DNA from: Erodium maritimum
Taxonomy: Eukaryota; Streptophyta; Magnoliopsida; Geraniales; Geraniaceae
DNA length: 64,000 nucleotides
NCBI GenBank assembly: GCA_963921825.1
Contig: OY997588.1
Span: 122,191,715-122,255,714, forward strand
Direction: 5' to 3'
Position 1 is the stretch's first letter. Each line of letters begins with the position of its first letter. Shown here piece after piece: positions 1-10,457 of this stretch. Position numbers and translations under genes: made by a program. The notes beneath the pieces were generated by a model. It worked only from the letters and a program-made list of their open reading frames with translations. It had not been told where the DNA came from and made no database searches.

Positions 1-2381
1 AGGTGGCCGCGAATAGGCTGAAGGGCCTACTGGATGGGCTAATCTCAGAGTCCCAAGGGGCGTTTGTGCCTGGTAGGTTGATACAGGATAACATCATTCT
101 GTCTTACGAAACATTACACTATCTCAAGAATAAGAGACAAGGGAAGGAGGGGTGGGTGACGCTGAAACTGGACATGAGCAAGGCATACGATAAGGTGGAG
201 TGGGGATTTCTGTGGGATATGATGCGGGGGTTTGGGTTTGGCGAGGAGTGGATATCACTCATTCGTCGATGTACGTACTCGGTGACGTATAATATCGTAG
301 CACGGGGCAACAGGCGGGGTTTGTCCAACCGGAGAGGGGAATCAGGCAGGGAGACCCGTTATCCCCATATTTATTCCTTTTTTGTATGGAAGGATTCTCC
401 CGGCTACTCCAAGGAGCTGAAAGTGGGGGGGGGGGGGGGGGGGAGATACATGGGGTACGAGTGGCTAACGGAGCGCCATCACTGACACACTTATTATTTG
501 CTGATGACTGCTACGTATATTGCAAGGCGACACCGGATGAGATGACACGTCTGAGGAACTTTCTCCGGATGTTTGAGGAGGCGTCGGGTCAGGTGGTGAA
601 CCAACTTAAATCGTCTCTTTTCTTTAGTCATAATACTCCGGCAAATAGGAGGCTCGAAGGAGTGCAGATCCTAGGGATACCAGAGTTGGACATCCCGTCT
701 CCCTACTTGGGAATCCCGAACATGATGGGGCGCAGTAGGAAGCAGGGGATGCAATATGTACTGGATAGGGTCATGCGGAGGATCCAGAGGTGGGATGGGA
801 AGTTGCTGAATGGAGCGGGGAAGGAGGTGCTGGTCAAATCAGTACTACAGGCAATCCCCACCTGTACGATGAGCGTTATGAGGATACCTAGGGGGATCCT
901 AGACAAAATGAATGTGGCACTGGCTCGCTTCTGGTGGAAATCGACAGAACCGGAGGGGAAAGGTTTTATTTGGCAGTCATGGACGACTATGTCGCGGCCG
1001 AAGGAGGAAGGAGGGCTGGGATTCAGGAACTTGTACGATTTTAATTCAGCCCTTTTAGGAAAGAAAATTGTGGAAACTAGTAACAGAGGAAGAATACTTA
1101 GTAGCTAGGGTACTGAAGGCTAAGTACTATCTGGAGTCCTCGGTGTTGGAAGCAGTCCGAAAGCCGAATCAGAGCTATGTCTGGCAAAGTATCTTGTCTG
1201 CACAGGAGATGGTCAAGAGTGGGGCACGTAGATCAATCGGCCCAGGAACGAATACGGCTATCTGTGGCCATTCATGGCTCACAGGGGTGGTGGCAAGGGT
1301 GCAGTCGTTGGGCCCTGACATTGATGGGAAGTTCGTGTCGGACCTGATGAGACCTAATGAGAGGAGACGAGACTCAGAGACAATTGGTACACTGTTCAGC
1401 CGGGTGGATCAGAGGGCTATAATGGCGGTCCTGATAAGTAGGATGGCCACAAGGGATTCCCGGTACTGGGCGGGGGACTACTTGGGCCAATACACGGTGA
1501 AGTCGGCATATAGCCTGGGCCACCAAGACCAAGCGACCTTCCAAGCCCAACCTGTAATCTGGGCTGCTATCTGGAAGATGGAAGTGTTGCCAAAGGTCAG
1601 ATCTTTTCTTTGGCGCACATGCTCAGGATGTTTACAGGTGGTAGTTAATCTGAGGAGACGACATGTGGATATGGTGGCAACTTGTCCGGCCTGTTCTAGG
1701 GCGGAGGAATCTGCCCTACACCTGCTGGTTCAGTGTCCGGTGGCGGCGGAGTGCTGGGCCAAGTCGGGACTAAACATACCCCAAGGGGCTCAGACAATAA
1801 ATGACTGGGTGCAGGGCACGCTTAACATCAATCCCCCGGCAAGCGGGGGACTGATATGATGTATCTTGTGGGAGGTGTGGAAGGCTAGGAACAAAGTGGT
1901 ATAGGAGAATATAGCTCAACCAGCTGCCAGTATCTTCCAAACAACATTTCATCTACAGTCAGGGTGGATGGAAGCCAAGAGGAGGAAATTACAAGCACAG
2001 GTTACTCCCCGCCAGTCGAAGGTACAGGCTGCGGAGGTGTGGGAACATCCCCCTCAGGGCACGTGGGCCATAAATACAAATGGGGCTCTGTTTGCGGCGG
2101 CAGATAAAGTAGGAACGGGATGGATATGCAGAGATGACAGGGATCAGCTTAGGGGAGCCTGATCCACATCATTCCATGGAGCTCAGAACCCGGGGTTAGT
2201 GGAAGCATATGCGATCCGGGAAGCGCTAATGTGGCTACAACGAACAAAGCAGCTCATTGACTTGCCATGTCGACTTGTTCTAACCCTGTCTGGAATTGAC
2301 AAGGGGGTCATGTCCCCGAGCCTCTTCAAAATATCATAATTGCCGATATTTAAATAAAATTTCATATTATCTCAAAAAAAA
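1..2381 (+). mobile_element. LINE (L1-type) ORF2 fragment, 5' part outside window
   Basis: This is a decayed non-LTR retrotransposon ORF2 entered in mid reverse transcriptase. The first frame (from base 3) reads the RT finger and palm region, with LKLDMSKAYDKVEW (palm motif A) at about residues 54-67. The frame then shifts near 295-310, and the next frame holds RGIRQGDPLSPYLF (motif B) and FADD (motif C, near 495-510). A second frameshift near 1068 leads to a zf-RVT zinc-binding region (PKVRSFLWR..CPACSRAEESALHLLVQC). An RNase H-like tail (TWAINTNGALFAAA...EAYAIREALMWLQ) follows after several in-frame stops at 1857, about 1902 and 2160. The copy ends in a run of nine A at about 2373-2381. At least two frameshifts and several stops make it non-functional. 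The 5' target-site duplication lies outside the window, so the insertion boundary cannot be tested. Confidence 0.9.
426..443. repeat. 18-bp poly-G tract inside a LINE ORF2
   Basis: An uninterrupted run of 18 G lies between the RT B-motif and FADD-motif regions. It adds a glycine run to the translation without changing the frame. It is not the cause of the nearby frameshift, which lies about 120 bases upstream. Runs of this kind expand by slippage and are also common assembly errors. Confidence 0.95.
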
Positions 2382-3619
2382 AGTATCAATGGATTAGCAA
2401 ATTGGAGTGAGGCATTACGTCCTAAAAGTTGGATATCAAGTCTACTAAATCCAATCTCAATAAAAACAAACGAAATATGATATTTATTTTATAACGAGAA
2501 TAGTAATTAACGTATACAGGTATTGATCGCCCGCATGTGCAACACTCTGATATATGAGTTCAACATCACATGGTCTGCCTGAGCCATATACGAGGATCGA
2601 AATCTCCATCCCTCTTAAATTATATTTTGATTCCAAAAGAAATTTTATTTGATTCTTTGGGATCATAAGGCACGGCAACTTATCATCTTTGGTCTGGAAT
2701 CAGTTTTTTGATCAGCAAGCTCACTCCTCTTCTCTCAAAGATCAGTTTCAAGCACAATTAATTCAACCTCATCCTTAGCTACCTACTTTCAAGGTTCCTT
2801 CCACTCCCCTCTTGATCCTTACAACATTCATTTCCTCCTTCACCCAAACCCTCTTCCATGTGACCTAAGTTTCTGCTGGTTTCAAAGTACAAATTGGCAA
2901 TTGAAATTGCAATTTCTCTTTCCGTGTGGGGCAAGCAACCAAATTGCCCAAAGACAATTCATCCACACCCTACCGTGCGGCTCAAGTTTCTGAACGATAA
3001 TCTCAAATTTGCCCAAAGACCTTTCATCCAAACCCTACCGTGCGGCACAAGTTTCTGAACGTTGAAGTCATTCTCCTTCCCGTGCGCCACAAGTAACTGG
3101 AGGGCTTCAGAAGCTTGCCCTTCTCTTTGCATTTTCCTACCTTTACTTTCTCTGTTATTGTTTTTTTCTTGCTTTGTTTCTTCCAATCTGTAGCTAGATT
3201 GTTGTTTTTGTGCTTGCTCCTTTTCTCGCTCAGAAGAGGTTTTTTCAATCAATTTGCTTTCGCTGATCAAAAAAAATAAGACACGGTGATAAACCCTAGA
3301 CATGTTCATGTTTTAAATAAGTTTGTTAGAAGAAAAAAAAAAGGTGGAAGAGACAGATGGGTCATATAATTAAAGGACAAGCTGATCAAAAAATATAATT
3401 AAAGAAGAAGGTTCATCATGTATGCACAGCTTCTTCCATTTTTTTTCCCATATTATTCTAGTAGTAGGAAGCTTCATTTTGTTCCCAAATCTTACTGCAA
3501 ATTTGACGATAATCATTAATTAGCATACGTGCATGATCAGGACCCATTCACTCAAAACCATTTTGATTTATTATATACAGGGATATTTAACTCATTCTCC
3601 AAGTTATAAACTATAAACT
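2382..3619. other. Intergenic spacer, no supported gene
   Basis: AT-rich spacer between two LINE-derived elements. Short ORFs exist on the minus strand near 2959-3309, but they are lysine- and glutamine-rich, match nothing I recognise, and partly arise from the local tandem duplication at 2946-3060. I see no convincing exon, RNA gene or transposon terminus. Confidence 0.5.
2946..3060. repeat. Degenerate tandem duplication, period about 65 bp
   Basis: GCCCAAAGAC starts at 2946 and again at 3011. Each time it is followed by a similar stretch containing CCCTACCGTGCGG and AAGTTTCTGAACG, so roughly 50 bp are duplicated with a 65-bp period. Weaker relatives (CCGTGTGGGGCAAG near 2922 and CCCGTGCGCCACAAG near 3079) suggest three to four decayed units. 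No function is evident. Confidence 0.75.
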
Positions 3620-3636
3620 AATAGAGATAATTTCAA

Positions 3637-6131
3637 GTAGCATCAGTCACAACCGTCTCTCTCTACTAGGGTTAGGTTTTGTGTGTTCTGGGCAAACAAT
3701 AGCAACTTCGGCGGCCAAATTGTCTAGTGTATCCGATGACGCGTCGGTGTGGCTCATGGAGCCGGGCATGAAGGAGACCGGGTGTAATATGGCAGTGGTG
3801 GGGGAAGGAAGAGTGGTCCCTCGTGTGGACGACGATGGTTCTGAAGGGCAGCAGGAGTTGGGTGTGGGAGAGGAGTTACAGGGGACGACGGTGGATGGGG
3901 CGTCGTTCACGGAGCCTGATCCACTGTCGCCGCGAGAAGGAGGTTCCTCCCCGATGAGGTTCTCGGCTCAGAGAACGGGAGAGGAGAACCAGGGAGGCGG
4001 GGGATGGTACCACTCGGCGGCGAGTCGAGTGCGGTGCACGCCGACGAGAGGTCCGCGTCCGAGACGTGCACGGGGGTCGGGGAGGCCATCGGAGACGGAG
4101 GGCATCGTGTGGGCCTCGGCTCTGCAGGTGCTGGGAGAGGACGGGGCGCTGGCTACGGGGAAAGATGGATTGGATCCCGTGATAGTGTCGTCGGACACGG
4201 AGGTGACGCCGGTGGAGTCGCCGGCGGCGCAGGCGTGGAGGAGAAGTAAGGGCAAGGGGATCGCGCGGGAGGACCCTAGGGTTACTGAAGCTGGGCTGGG
4301 CCGGGGACGTGCAGATGTGGGCCGGGATAGCAGGCTTCTTGCGGATGCCAGACGGGTCGGGAGAGGAGAAGTAGGCTGGGTACCTCGGGCGGGGACGGGC
4401 CGGACTGAAAGAGGGCAGGTGAGCCATCTAGGCTAGACTCGGGGTGGGCCGGGAGACGTGGCCACCTGGGCGGCCCAATATGGGGCGGGTGCGGAGCTGG
4501 CCCGGACAGGGTTGTAGGGCGGAGTCGGGTTTGGTAGCTAGGTTGAGCAGGGCGAGCCGGGACGGAGCCACCCGAGGGGTGACCCAGAGGAGCCGGGTAG
4601 GAGGTCGGGGCGGCATATGGGTTCTGGGGATCCAGCGGACCCGGGTGCATGGGGATATCGCAGAGTCGATGCTCGTGTGGGGGATCTGGGTTCCAGAATG
4701 TCGTCACTATGTATCAAGGAGGTGGTGGTACCTACGGGGGATATTGTCTAAGCTGGTGGTCAATACCAGTTTGCGATGGCAGCAAAGGTACTAACATCGA
4801 AGAAATTTTTTTGGAAGTCGCTTGTGGCCAGAATGGAGGACCTGTAGGGTATGAAAGTAGAAGCGAAGCCCCTAGAAGGGGGACTAGTGGCGTTCTTTTT
4901 CAGGTCAGCGAGGGAAAGGGCGAGAGTTTTAGCAGGAGAGCCATGGGCTTTCTGGGAATCAATAGTGTTGTTCACAGATCTCAAGGCCCACATGCATGTT
5001 GGAGATCTTAGCTTCCATCACTTCTCGGTCTGGGCTAGAGTACCTAACCTTCCGGTGGGTGCACGGAACAAGGAGGTGGGCTTCCGAATGGGGAATGCTC
5101 TAGGGGTCTGCCAAGCGGTCGATGTGGATAGCTCAGGATTATGCTGGGGAGACTTCATGAAAGTTCGGATTCGGGCTGACATCCGGGTCCCCCTCCAAAG
5201 TCAAATTTGGTTCCGTTTATCGGAATCTCAGGTACGAACGCTTCTCCATGTATCGTATGAACATCTTCCAGACCATTGTTTTGGTTGCAGCTGTGCAGGA
5301 CACTTGTTCCCGGCATGCTCTATAGCTGGAGGAGTCAGGTGACACTCTTTACGTGCCCCGGGGGATCCGAGGTCTGCTCTTGAGAAAGCAAAGCATGGGA
5401 AGGTGTCTCCAGGGACCAACTGGGCTTACCTGGAAGAGGGGAGCAAGGGAGGTAATTGGGTCCCAAGAACGCCAACTACCCGGTAAGAGCAGGAGAAGGG
5501 GAGAGCCAAGTCCTATGAGACTGGGACTGAAGACATACCATCTGAGTGGCTTGCAAAGGAGGTCGTCCCGTCTCTGACTGGGAAGAAACTCTTGGAGCGA
5601 GATGAGGAGCTGGACGAATCGAAGGGTTCGACGGCGTCCAAGAGGATCACATGTAGCGGCGGCGGGGGGCCACAAGCACCCCCGCCTCCAAGAATGAGTC
5701 TGTGGAGGTCCAGGAAAGGGTTGGTCGGCTGTACCACCTTCCTGGCTGATAGATGGTGTTGATTCCATCACCAGCCGACAAGATTCTCCCCTACCAGTCC
5801 GGGGTCAGCAATCCCACGTTCAGGAGCCCTACAAATATCATTACAGGGAGGACGACGCACGCTGACTTACCGGGGGAGATGTCAGTCCACCATTATTCCC
5901 CTTTCACTTAGTTGGCTTGACCAGTGCCATTTGGTTGGAGTATGCTGTATCGGTATCTCCGGATGCTACCGTAGATTTCCCCTTCGACCGCCCCTATGCC
6001 CGGAGCAAAGTTTATTTTCATGTTATTGCATTATGATAGTTACTTGGTTTATGGTTTGTACGATGAGTACAGTTATGTGTTCATCACTCTATTTTAAATT
6101 TCAGTAATAATAGTATCATTTCTTCTAAAAA
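3637..6131 (+). mobile_element. Complete ORF1-only LINE-like element (half-LINE copy 1)
   Basis: A 2.5-kb element is flanked by a 17-bp target-site duplication: aatagagataatttcaa at 3620-3636 and aatagaggtaatttcaa at 6132-6148 (one mismatch). It ends in an A-run directly before the 3' copy. These are the marks of target-primed reverse transcription. Its coding content is a LINE ORF1 (DUF4283 and CCHC zinc knuckle) followed by a 3' tail. No endonuclease or reverse transcriptase is present, although both ends of the insertion are intact. An ATG with a short remnant near 5694, possibly the start of ORF2, precedes the tail. The 3' tail (for example the motif around GGGAGGACGACGCACGCTGAC near 5847) and ORF1 are shared with the copy at 24362-26763. 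An element like this can only move using enzymes from another LINE. Confidence 0.85.
3681..5690 (+). pseudogene. LINE ORF1 (gag-like): DUF4283 plus CCHC zinc knuckle, broken
   Basis: This is the RNA-binding, gag-like protein of a plant L1-type LINE. The N-terminal part (3681-4436) is a low-complexity Gly/Arg/Glu-rich leader and ends at a stop. A DUF4283-type region follows (EGGLVAFFFRSARERARVLAGEPW within 4851-5342). Next comes a clean zf-CCHC_4 knuckle, CFGCSCAGHLFPAC, with spacing CX2CX4HX4C, near 5275-5320. A frame change after 5342 and stops in the leader show it is not translated as one protein. The long GC-rich overlapping frames on both strands at 3.9-4.7 kb are shadows of this leader. 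The family assignment is firm; activity is unlikely. Confidence 0.8.
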
Positions 6132-6163
6132 AATAGAGGTAATTTCAAAAAAAAAAATTAATA

Positions 6164-7513
6164 GCGGAGAAATCTAATAGAATCCCCTCTTATCCAAAAA
6201 GTTGTGTGAACCAATCCTAGTCATACACTCTTAAGATACAACATTCACCATAATGCTACATCATCACCCCAATCCCACCAAAACTCAAGCCACTTTCTTC
6301 CTTTCTCACAAAATAAAGGACATAATTATAATAGCATGGTGTCATGTGGACAAGTGTCCATTTTTTTTCTTCAATAATTCACTAATTTAATCATTTCCGA
6401 TTCGTTTCAACTCCGATTAGCTTCAAAGTTGCACCAATATTTTTCTTTTTCCAAGGGCTTTAAATCAAGATCAGTCATGAATATATTTTGAAGCACGAAA
6501 ATAAAAAGTTTTATCGGGGGTGATAAAAATAATGTTCAATATTGATAAATTTTCACTAATAAATGTTTTATATCGGGGTATCTAACTAGTGTTAAATGTT
6601 GATAAAAAAACATATACAGAGGTGATAAAACAATTAATGAGGTGATAAAAAACGTGTACAAATTTGATAATAAGTGTGATAAACTAGAGTTTAATGTTGA
6701 TAAAAAAACATGTGATGGGGGTGATAAAATACAATTAATTTAGTGATAAACATAGTGTTTAGTGTTGATAAAATTAATGCTCAGTGTTCATAAAAAACAT
6801 GTGATGAGGTGATAAAAATCATGTTCGGTTTTGGAAAATGAGGTGATAAAACTAGTGTTCAGTGTTGATAAAAACAGAGTAAAGTGTTGATAAAACTAGT
6901 GTAAAGTGTTGATAAAAAATACCCAGATATAATTTCTTTGTAAATTATCCCCGAAATAATTTATTTTTTTCTTGCTTTAAAACATATTCACCTCTGATCT
7001 TGATAGAAAACCCTTGAAAAAAACAATGAAATTGAAGCAAGTTTAAAGTTAATCAGAGTTCAAACAAAGCGCGGAAAATTAAATCATGTTTAGTTTTGAA
7101 AAATGAGGTGATAAACCTAGTGTCCAATGTTGATAAAACCAGTGTAAAGTGTTGATAAAAATTACCCAGATTTAAATTTTTTCAAAAATCAGCCCCAAAA
7201 TAATTTTCTTTTTTCGTGCTTCAAAATATATTTATGACTGATCTTGATAAAAAGCCCTTGAAAAAACAAAAATATTGGCGCAAGTTTGAAGCCAATCAGA
7301 TTTCAAACGAAGTGGAAAAATTAAATTTGTGAATTGGTAAAAAAAAATTAATATGATAGTATTACCAAAAAGCCTCTACAACTTACCAAAAAAGTGCTGT
7401 TTTTTTCAGTCAACAATTCAATTGCATCTCATTCATCCATTCTTAAATTTGATGGCTTGGATTGGTTCACACGGTTTTTACGTTAAGAAGTGGTTTCTAT
7501 TTGACTTCTTCTC
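6164..7513. mobile_element. Fold-back MITE with GTGATAAAA arrays (copy A)
   Basis: A 1.35-kb non-coding element. Its ends are imperfect inverted repeats: the left end GCGGAGAAATCTAATAG and the right end resemble each other in reverse complement over roughly 60-70 bp, including the shared stretch around GTGTGAACCAATCC. Inside lie subterminal repeats (an AGCTTCAAA...GATCTTGAT-type block near 6400-6500, repeated inverted near 6965-7080 and 7200-7330) and a central array of TGATAAAA-like units. A second copy in opposite orientation frames the region 23484-34425. That copy has a 9-bp duplication, which points to the Mutator-like superfamily. No clear target duplication is visible at this copy. No transposase is encoded. 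Confidence 0.75.
6525..7170 (+). repeat. Array of GTGATAAAA / GTGTTGATAAAA motifs
   Basis: Within MITE copy A, roughly twenty irregularly spaced copies of TGATAAAA occur, most in the same orientation. Many sit in the longer context AGTGTTGATAAAA or GAGGTGATAAAA. The spacing varies between about 15 and 45 bases, so this is a dispersed motif array rather than a simple satellite. Repeated subterminal motifs bind transposase in some DNA transposons; that role is only an inference here. Confidence 0.8.
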
Positions 7514-7734
7514 TAAACTAAATACACTTTTCAATCAACTTAAATCAATGGATGTTTATGGAAGGTTATCTCTTGGATATGTAAGTTCGTTCAAGTCTTG
7601 TTGATTAACTGAATTTTCGATGTCTGGAATTATCTGTCAGGTAGGTATTGACATCACCAACTAATACTATTTGTTACTGAACAAGTTTACATATTCTACG
7701 GATTCCCATTTGTCGGTGAGAACAACTACCACAT

Positions 7735-8150
7735 CGTTGGGTTATACCCGTTGAGATAGTGAAAACCAAACCGACGGATAGTTTTAGCGGCATGTTATCT
7801 CAACGACGTGTAATATTCGTCTCTGAAATACCTATTTCACCAACGGATGGTATACGTTGCTTAAGGTGTTCCCTCGGCGGCGGACTGTTTACGTTGCTTA
7901 AGTTGTTAAATTTCCGACGGATAGTGTCCATCTTTGAAGTACCTAGTGGCACAAGAAGTTACCTCACCGACGTGTGATATCCGTCTCTAAGTACCTATTT
8001 TACCAACATATGGTATTCGTTGCTTAAGGTGTTCCCTTAGCGACAAAATGCTTCTGTTACTGAAGTTGTTACCTTCTCCACGGACAGTGTCCGTCTTTGA
8101 AGTGCATATTTCACCTACGGTTAGCTTCCGTTGGTGTTGTAAGTACTTCA
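7735..8150. repeat. Palindrome-rich tandem repeat, period about 165 bp
   Basis: Two units of about 165 bp begin at ACGTGTAATATTCGTCTC (7805) and ACGTGTGATATCCGTCTC (7970). They share GTATaCGTTGCTTAAGGTGTTCCCT-type blocks. Within the units the motif CGACGGATAGTGTCC or CACGGACAGTGTCCGTC recurs; it is self-complementary and could form hairpins. Palindromic CGACGGAT..ATCCGTCG repeats are typical of subterminal regions of plant CACTA (En/Spm) transposons, but I find no CACTA terminus here. The mobile-element origin therefore remains a guess. Confidence 0.5.
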
Positions 8151-8399
8151 CAAATGATTGTATCCTTCAGCCAAGTTTAGTCTCATATTAAAAAAAAAGT
8201 GGAAATCCCGCACTCAAACGTGCATTTGACATGTATATAGAACCTATCAATCCAATCTCCCATGAACCCGCAAGGCGTCAAATTCTATATAAGGAGTCTA
8301 TTATTTCGTTCAACAATACAACCCATATTTACTCAAATTATACAAACCATAATAATAAAGTTTGGAGAAAACGTTGAGAAAGTATAAGCATTACGACAT

Positions 8400-9430
8400 G
8401 GGTTGGATGTCGAGACGGTGGACGACAAGAGAGTGAATGATGAGTCGTTAGATGATTGGGAGCGACTCCATGATTTGAAGCACGCATGTATCATCTCAGC
8501 CTGAGAGGATTCTAAGACAACTATAATTTCATACGCAAAGCTTCCTCCCTTTATAGGTACTGCTCCTCAAATTGGGAGGCTTTGGGTGCCACGGTGGATG
8601 TCCCATGTGATGAATATGGGCAATGCTGGGGCGGAAAAGTTCGGGTGCGTTACTGGCACTCCCTGGACCGTCCTCTCTGTCTATATTTGCGTCTCCACTT
8701 TCTGAAGTTTAAGGATTTGATAACTTACACCCTCATCTATATAAAACTCCCAACTTTCTGTTTGAATTGTGGACGTATCGGTCACATCCCTTCAGCATGC
8801 GACCGCGAGATGCTGGGAATCCACAGCTTTGACAAGTCCTTCCTGCACTATCGGAAGGAGAGGAAGGCTAGGGTCTACGCCACGAACTAGAAGAAAAGGA
8901 GCGCGTCCCACCGGGGTTTGCTCCACTGACCCATGACACTGCACTTAAGTCCACTTCACACTGAGGATGAGACCCTACCATGTCCCATAACACCGCTCTT
9001 TATGGGTGTGCTCATGGGCCATTGGTAGGGGAATCATCCTAGACTAATCTGATTGGGGCACCCACAACAATGCCGGGAAGATCAGGCGAGAGTTGGTAAA
9101 CAGCCTCGCCAGGCCAAATGAGTACACATGCAGGCTTCAGGGACGATTGGAAGGCATCCCTGAGACAAGTATGTCCTTCCTTCACCACTGACGACCACAT
9201 GTTCGGTTTTACATCAGAAGAAACGTGTCTCCTTCGGGAGACCCAACGTATACAAGCCTTACCTTGAGCAGTGTTCGTCATTTTTTCTTAGTTTTCATTT
9301 GGTTTTTCATTTATGTTTTAGTTAGCCCTAGTGACACATCTTTAGAACGTCTTCGACGTTTATTTAGTTTCAGAGTTAGTTGTTTATCCTCAAGTATGTA
9401 TTAGCTCTTTTTGAAAGTAATAAAAGTTTC
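8400..9430 (+). pseudogene. LINE ORF1 remnant with CCHC knuckle
   Basis: The frame 8582-8890 ends a DUF4283-type gag region and contains CLNCGRIGHIPSAC, a perfect CX2CX4HX4C zinc knuckle, followed by DREMLGIHSFDKS. The sequence just upstream (about 8540-8580) continues the same protein in a different frame (LPPFIGTAPQIGRLW). Downstream sequence to about 9430 resembles a LINE 3' tail, including a CCTTGAGCAGTG segment near 9270 that recurs in shortened form near 13290, 13500 and 35610. No reverse transcriptase follows. Boundaries are approximate because I could not find target duplications. Confidence 0.7.
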
Positions 9431-9504
9431 CTTTTTACAATTAAATATGGAATTAATTGCAAAATTCTTACTCTAGTACCTAACATTAACAACACATCTA
9501 AACA

Positions 9505-10443
9505 AGAAAGAAAAGTGATAAAAAGAAACCCTATGTTAGGGGTTGCGCCTCCAATGGAGGACAAACCTAGGGTTTAACCCCTCCCCGCCGCGCCTCACTC
9601 CGGCGCAACCTCCACCTCTTACGGCGTAGGTTCGGTCTCTCCTCTCCGCTGCCATGGCGTTCTCCCCGCTCTTCCTCCTCTTCTAGTGCTGCTAAGCCGG
9701 GAATCGAGGATCTCCCCTCTCTGTGAGGAAACCTACCGTGGTCCTCTTCATCAACGATTTTCTCCTTCCCTTCTGGCGCTACCTCTACATCCGCCACTGA
9801 AGCTGTCATCGTCGTCCCCTCCTCCTTGGCCTCCACCGAGGAATGCGAGGGAGAGGAGGAGCCAAGATTAGGGTTGGAGAAAGGCATGGTGGAGGCGTAA
9901 CCCTAGGAGTCGTGCCGCCCGAGAGAGGACTAGCCAGAGTACGATCGTGGAAATTTTGGGCCGGTGAACTAAGGTTTGGACGAAGGAGGACGGGGTGGGA
10001 ATTTCTTGGAGAAGAAGCAACTGAGGATCGTTGCGTGAATCGTCCGAGTCTTGGTTTGAAGACCGTGGTCCGGGAACTGTCGCAACTGCCGTCTAGTCAG
10101 TCTTTGTAGGCTCGGTGCCTACTGAACAGGGAATCATGGATTCCCCTAAGGAGGAGAGCATCGGGGACTGGCCCAGGGAGGGGTCCCCGGACGAGGCATT
10201 GTCTCCCACTATCACCATTATTGTTGAGGTCTTTACTGATGTCCGGTACCCCACCCCCTTTTTCCATATTCTGTCCTCGCCCTTTGGGCACCGATTCAAT
10301 ATCGTCCAGGACGATTATCTTATGAAAAGAATAGCGAACATTCTTAAGTGTTCTTGCCCTATTCTTCGTGGTCAGAGAGTCTCTGATGCACTCTATTGTA
10401 TTGAAACAACTTGATTAATGAAAAGTACCTTTTGCTAAAAAAA
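9505..10443 (+). mobile_element. 0.94-kb non-autonomous retroposon with perfect 14-bp TSD
   Basis: The 14-bp sequence aacacatctaaaca occurs at 9491-9504 and again at 10444-10457, exactly flanking this segment. The segment ends in an A-run at 10437-10445. The 5' end is rich in CCTAGGG and CCGCC, like the leaders of the ORF1-containing LINEs here. The 3' tail (GTGGTCAGAG...CTGATGCACTC...TTAATGAAAAGTACCTTTTG) matches the tail of the element in the BAHD-1 intron. No RT or complete ORF1 is present. The short frames on both strands (for example 9567-9887 minus) are not recognised. It is best read as an internally deleted LINE moved in trans. Confidence 0.85.
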
Positions 10444-10457
10444 AACACATCTAAACA

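Noticed and set aside
295-310. Poly-G run as the cause of the LINE ORF2 frameshift
   Set aside because: Motif B is already in the new frame before the run, so the shift lies upstream near 295-310.
3876-4707. Long GC-rich ORFs on the minus strand
   Set aside because: They mirror the ORF1 leader of half-LINE copy 1 and have Pro/Arg-rich compositional translations with no domain. The plus strand has the DUF4283 and knuckle.
6155-7523. 9-bp duplication around MITE copy A
   Set aside because: Best candidates (aaattaata and aaactaaat) agree at only about six of nine positions; not claimed.
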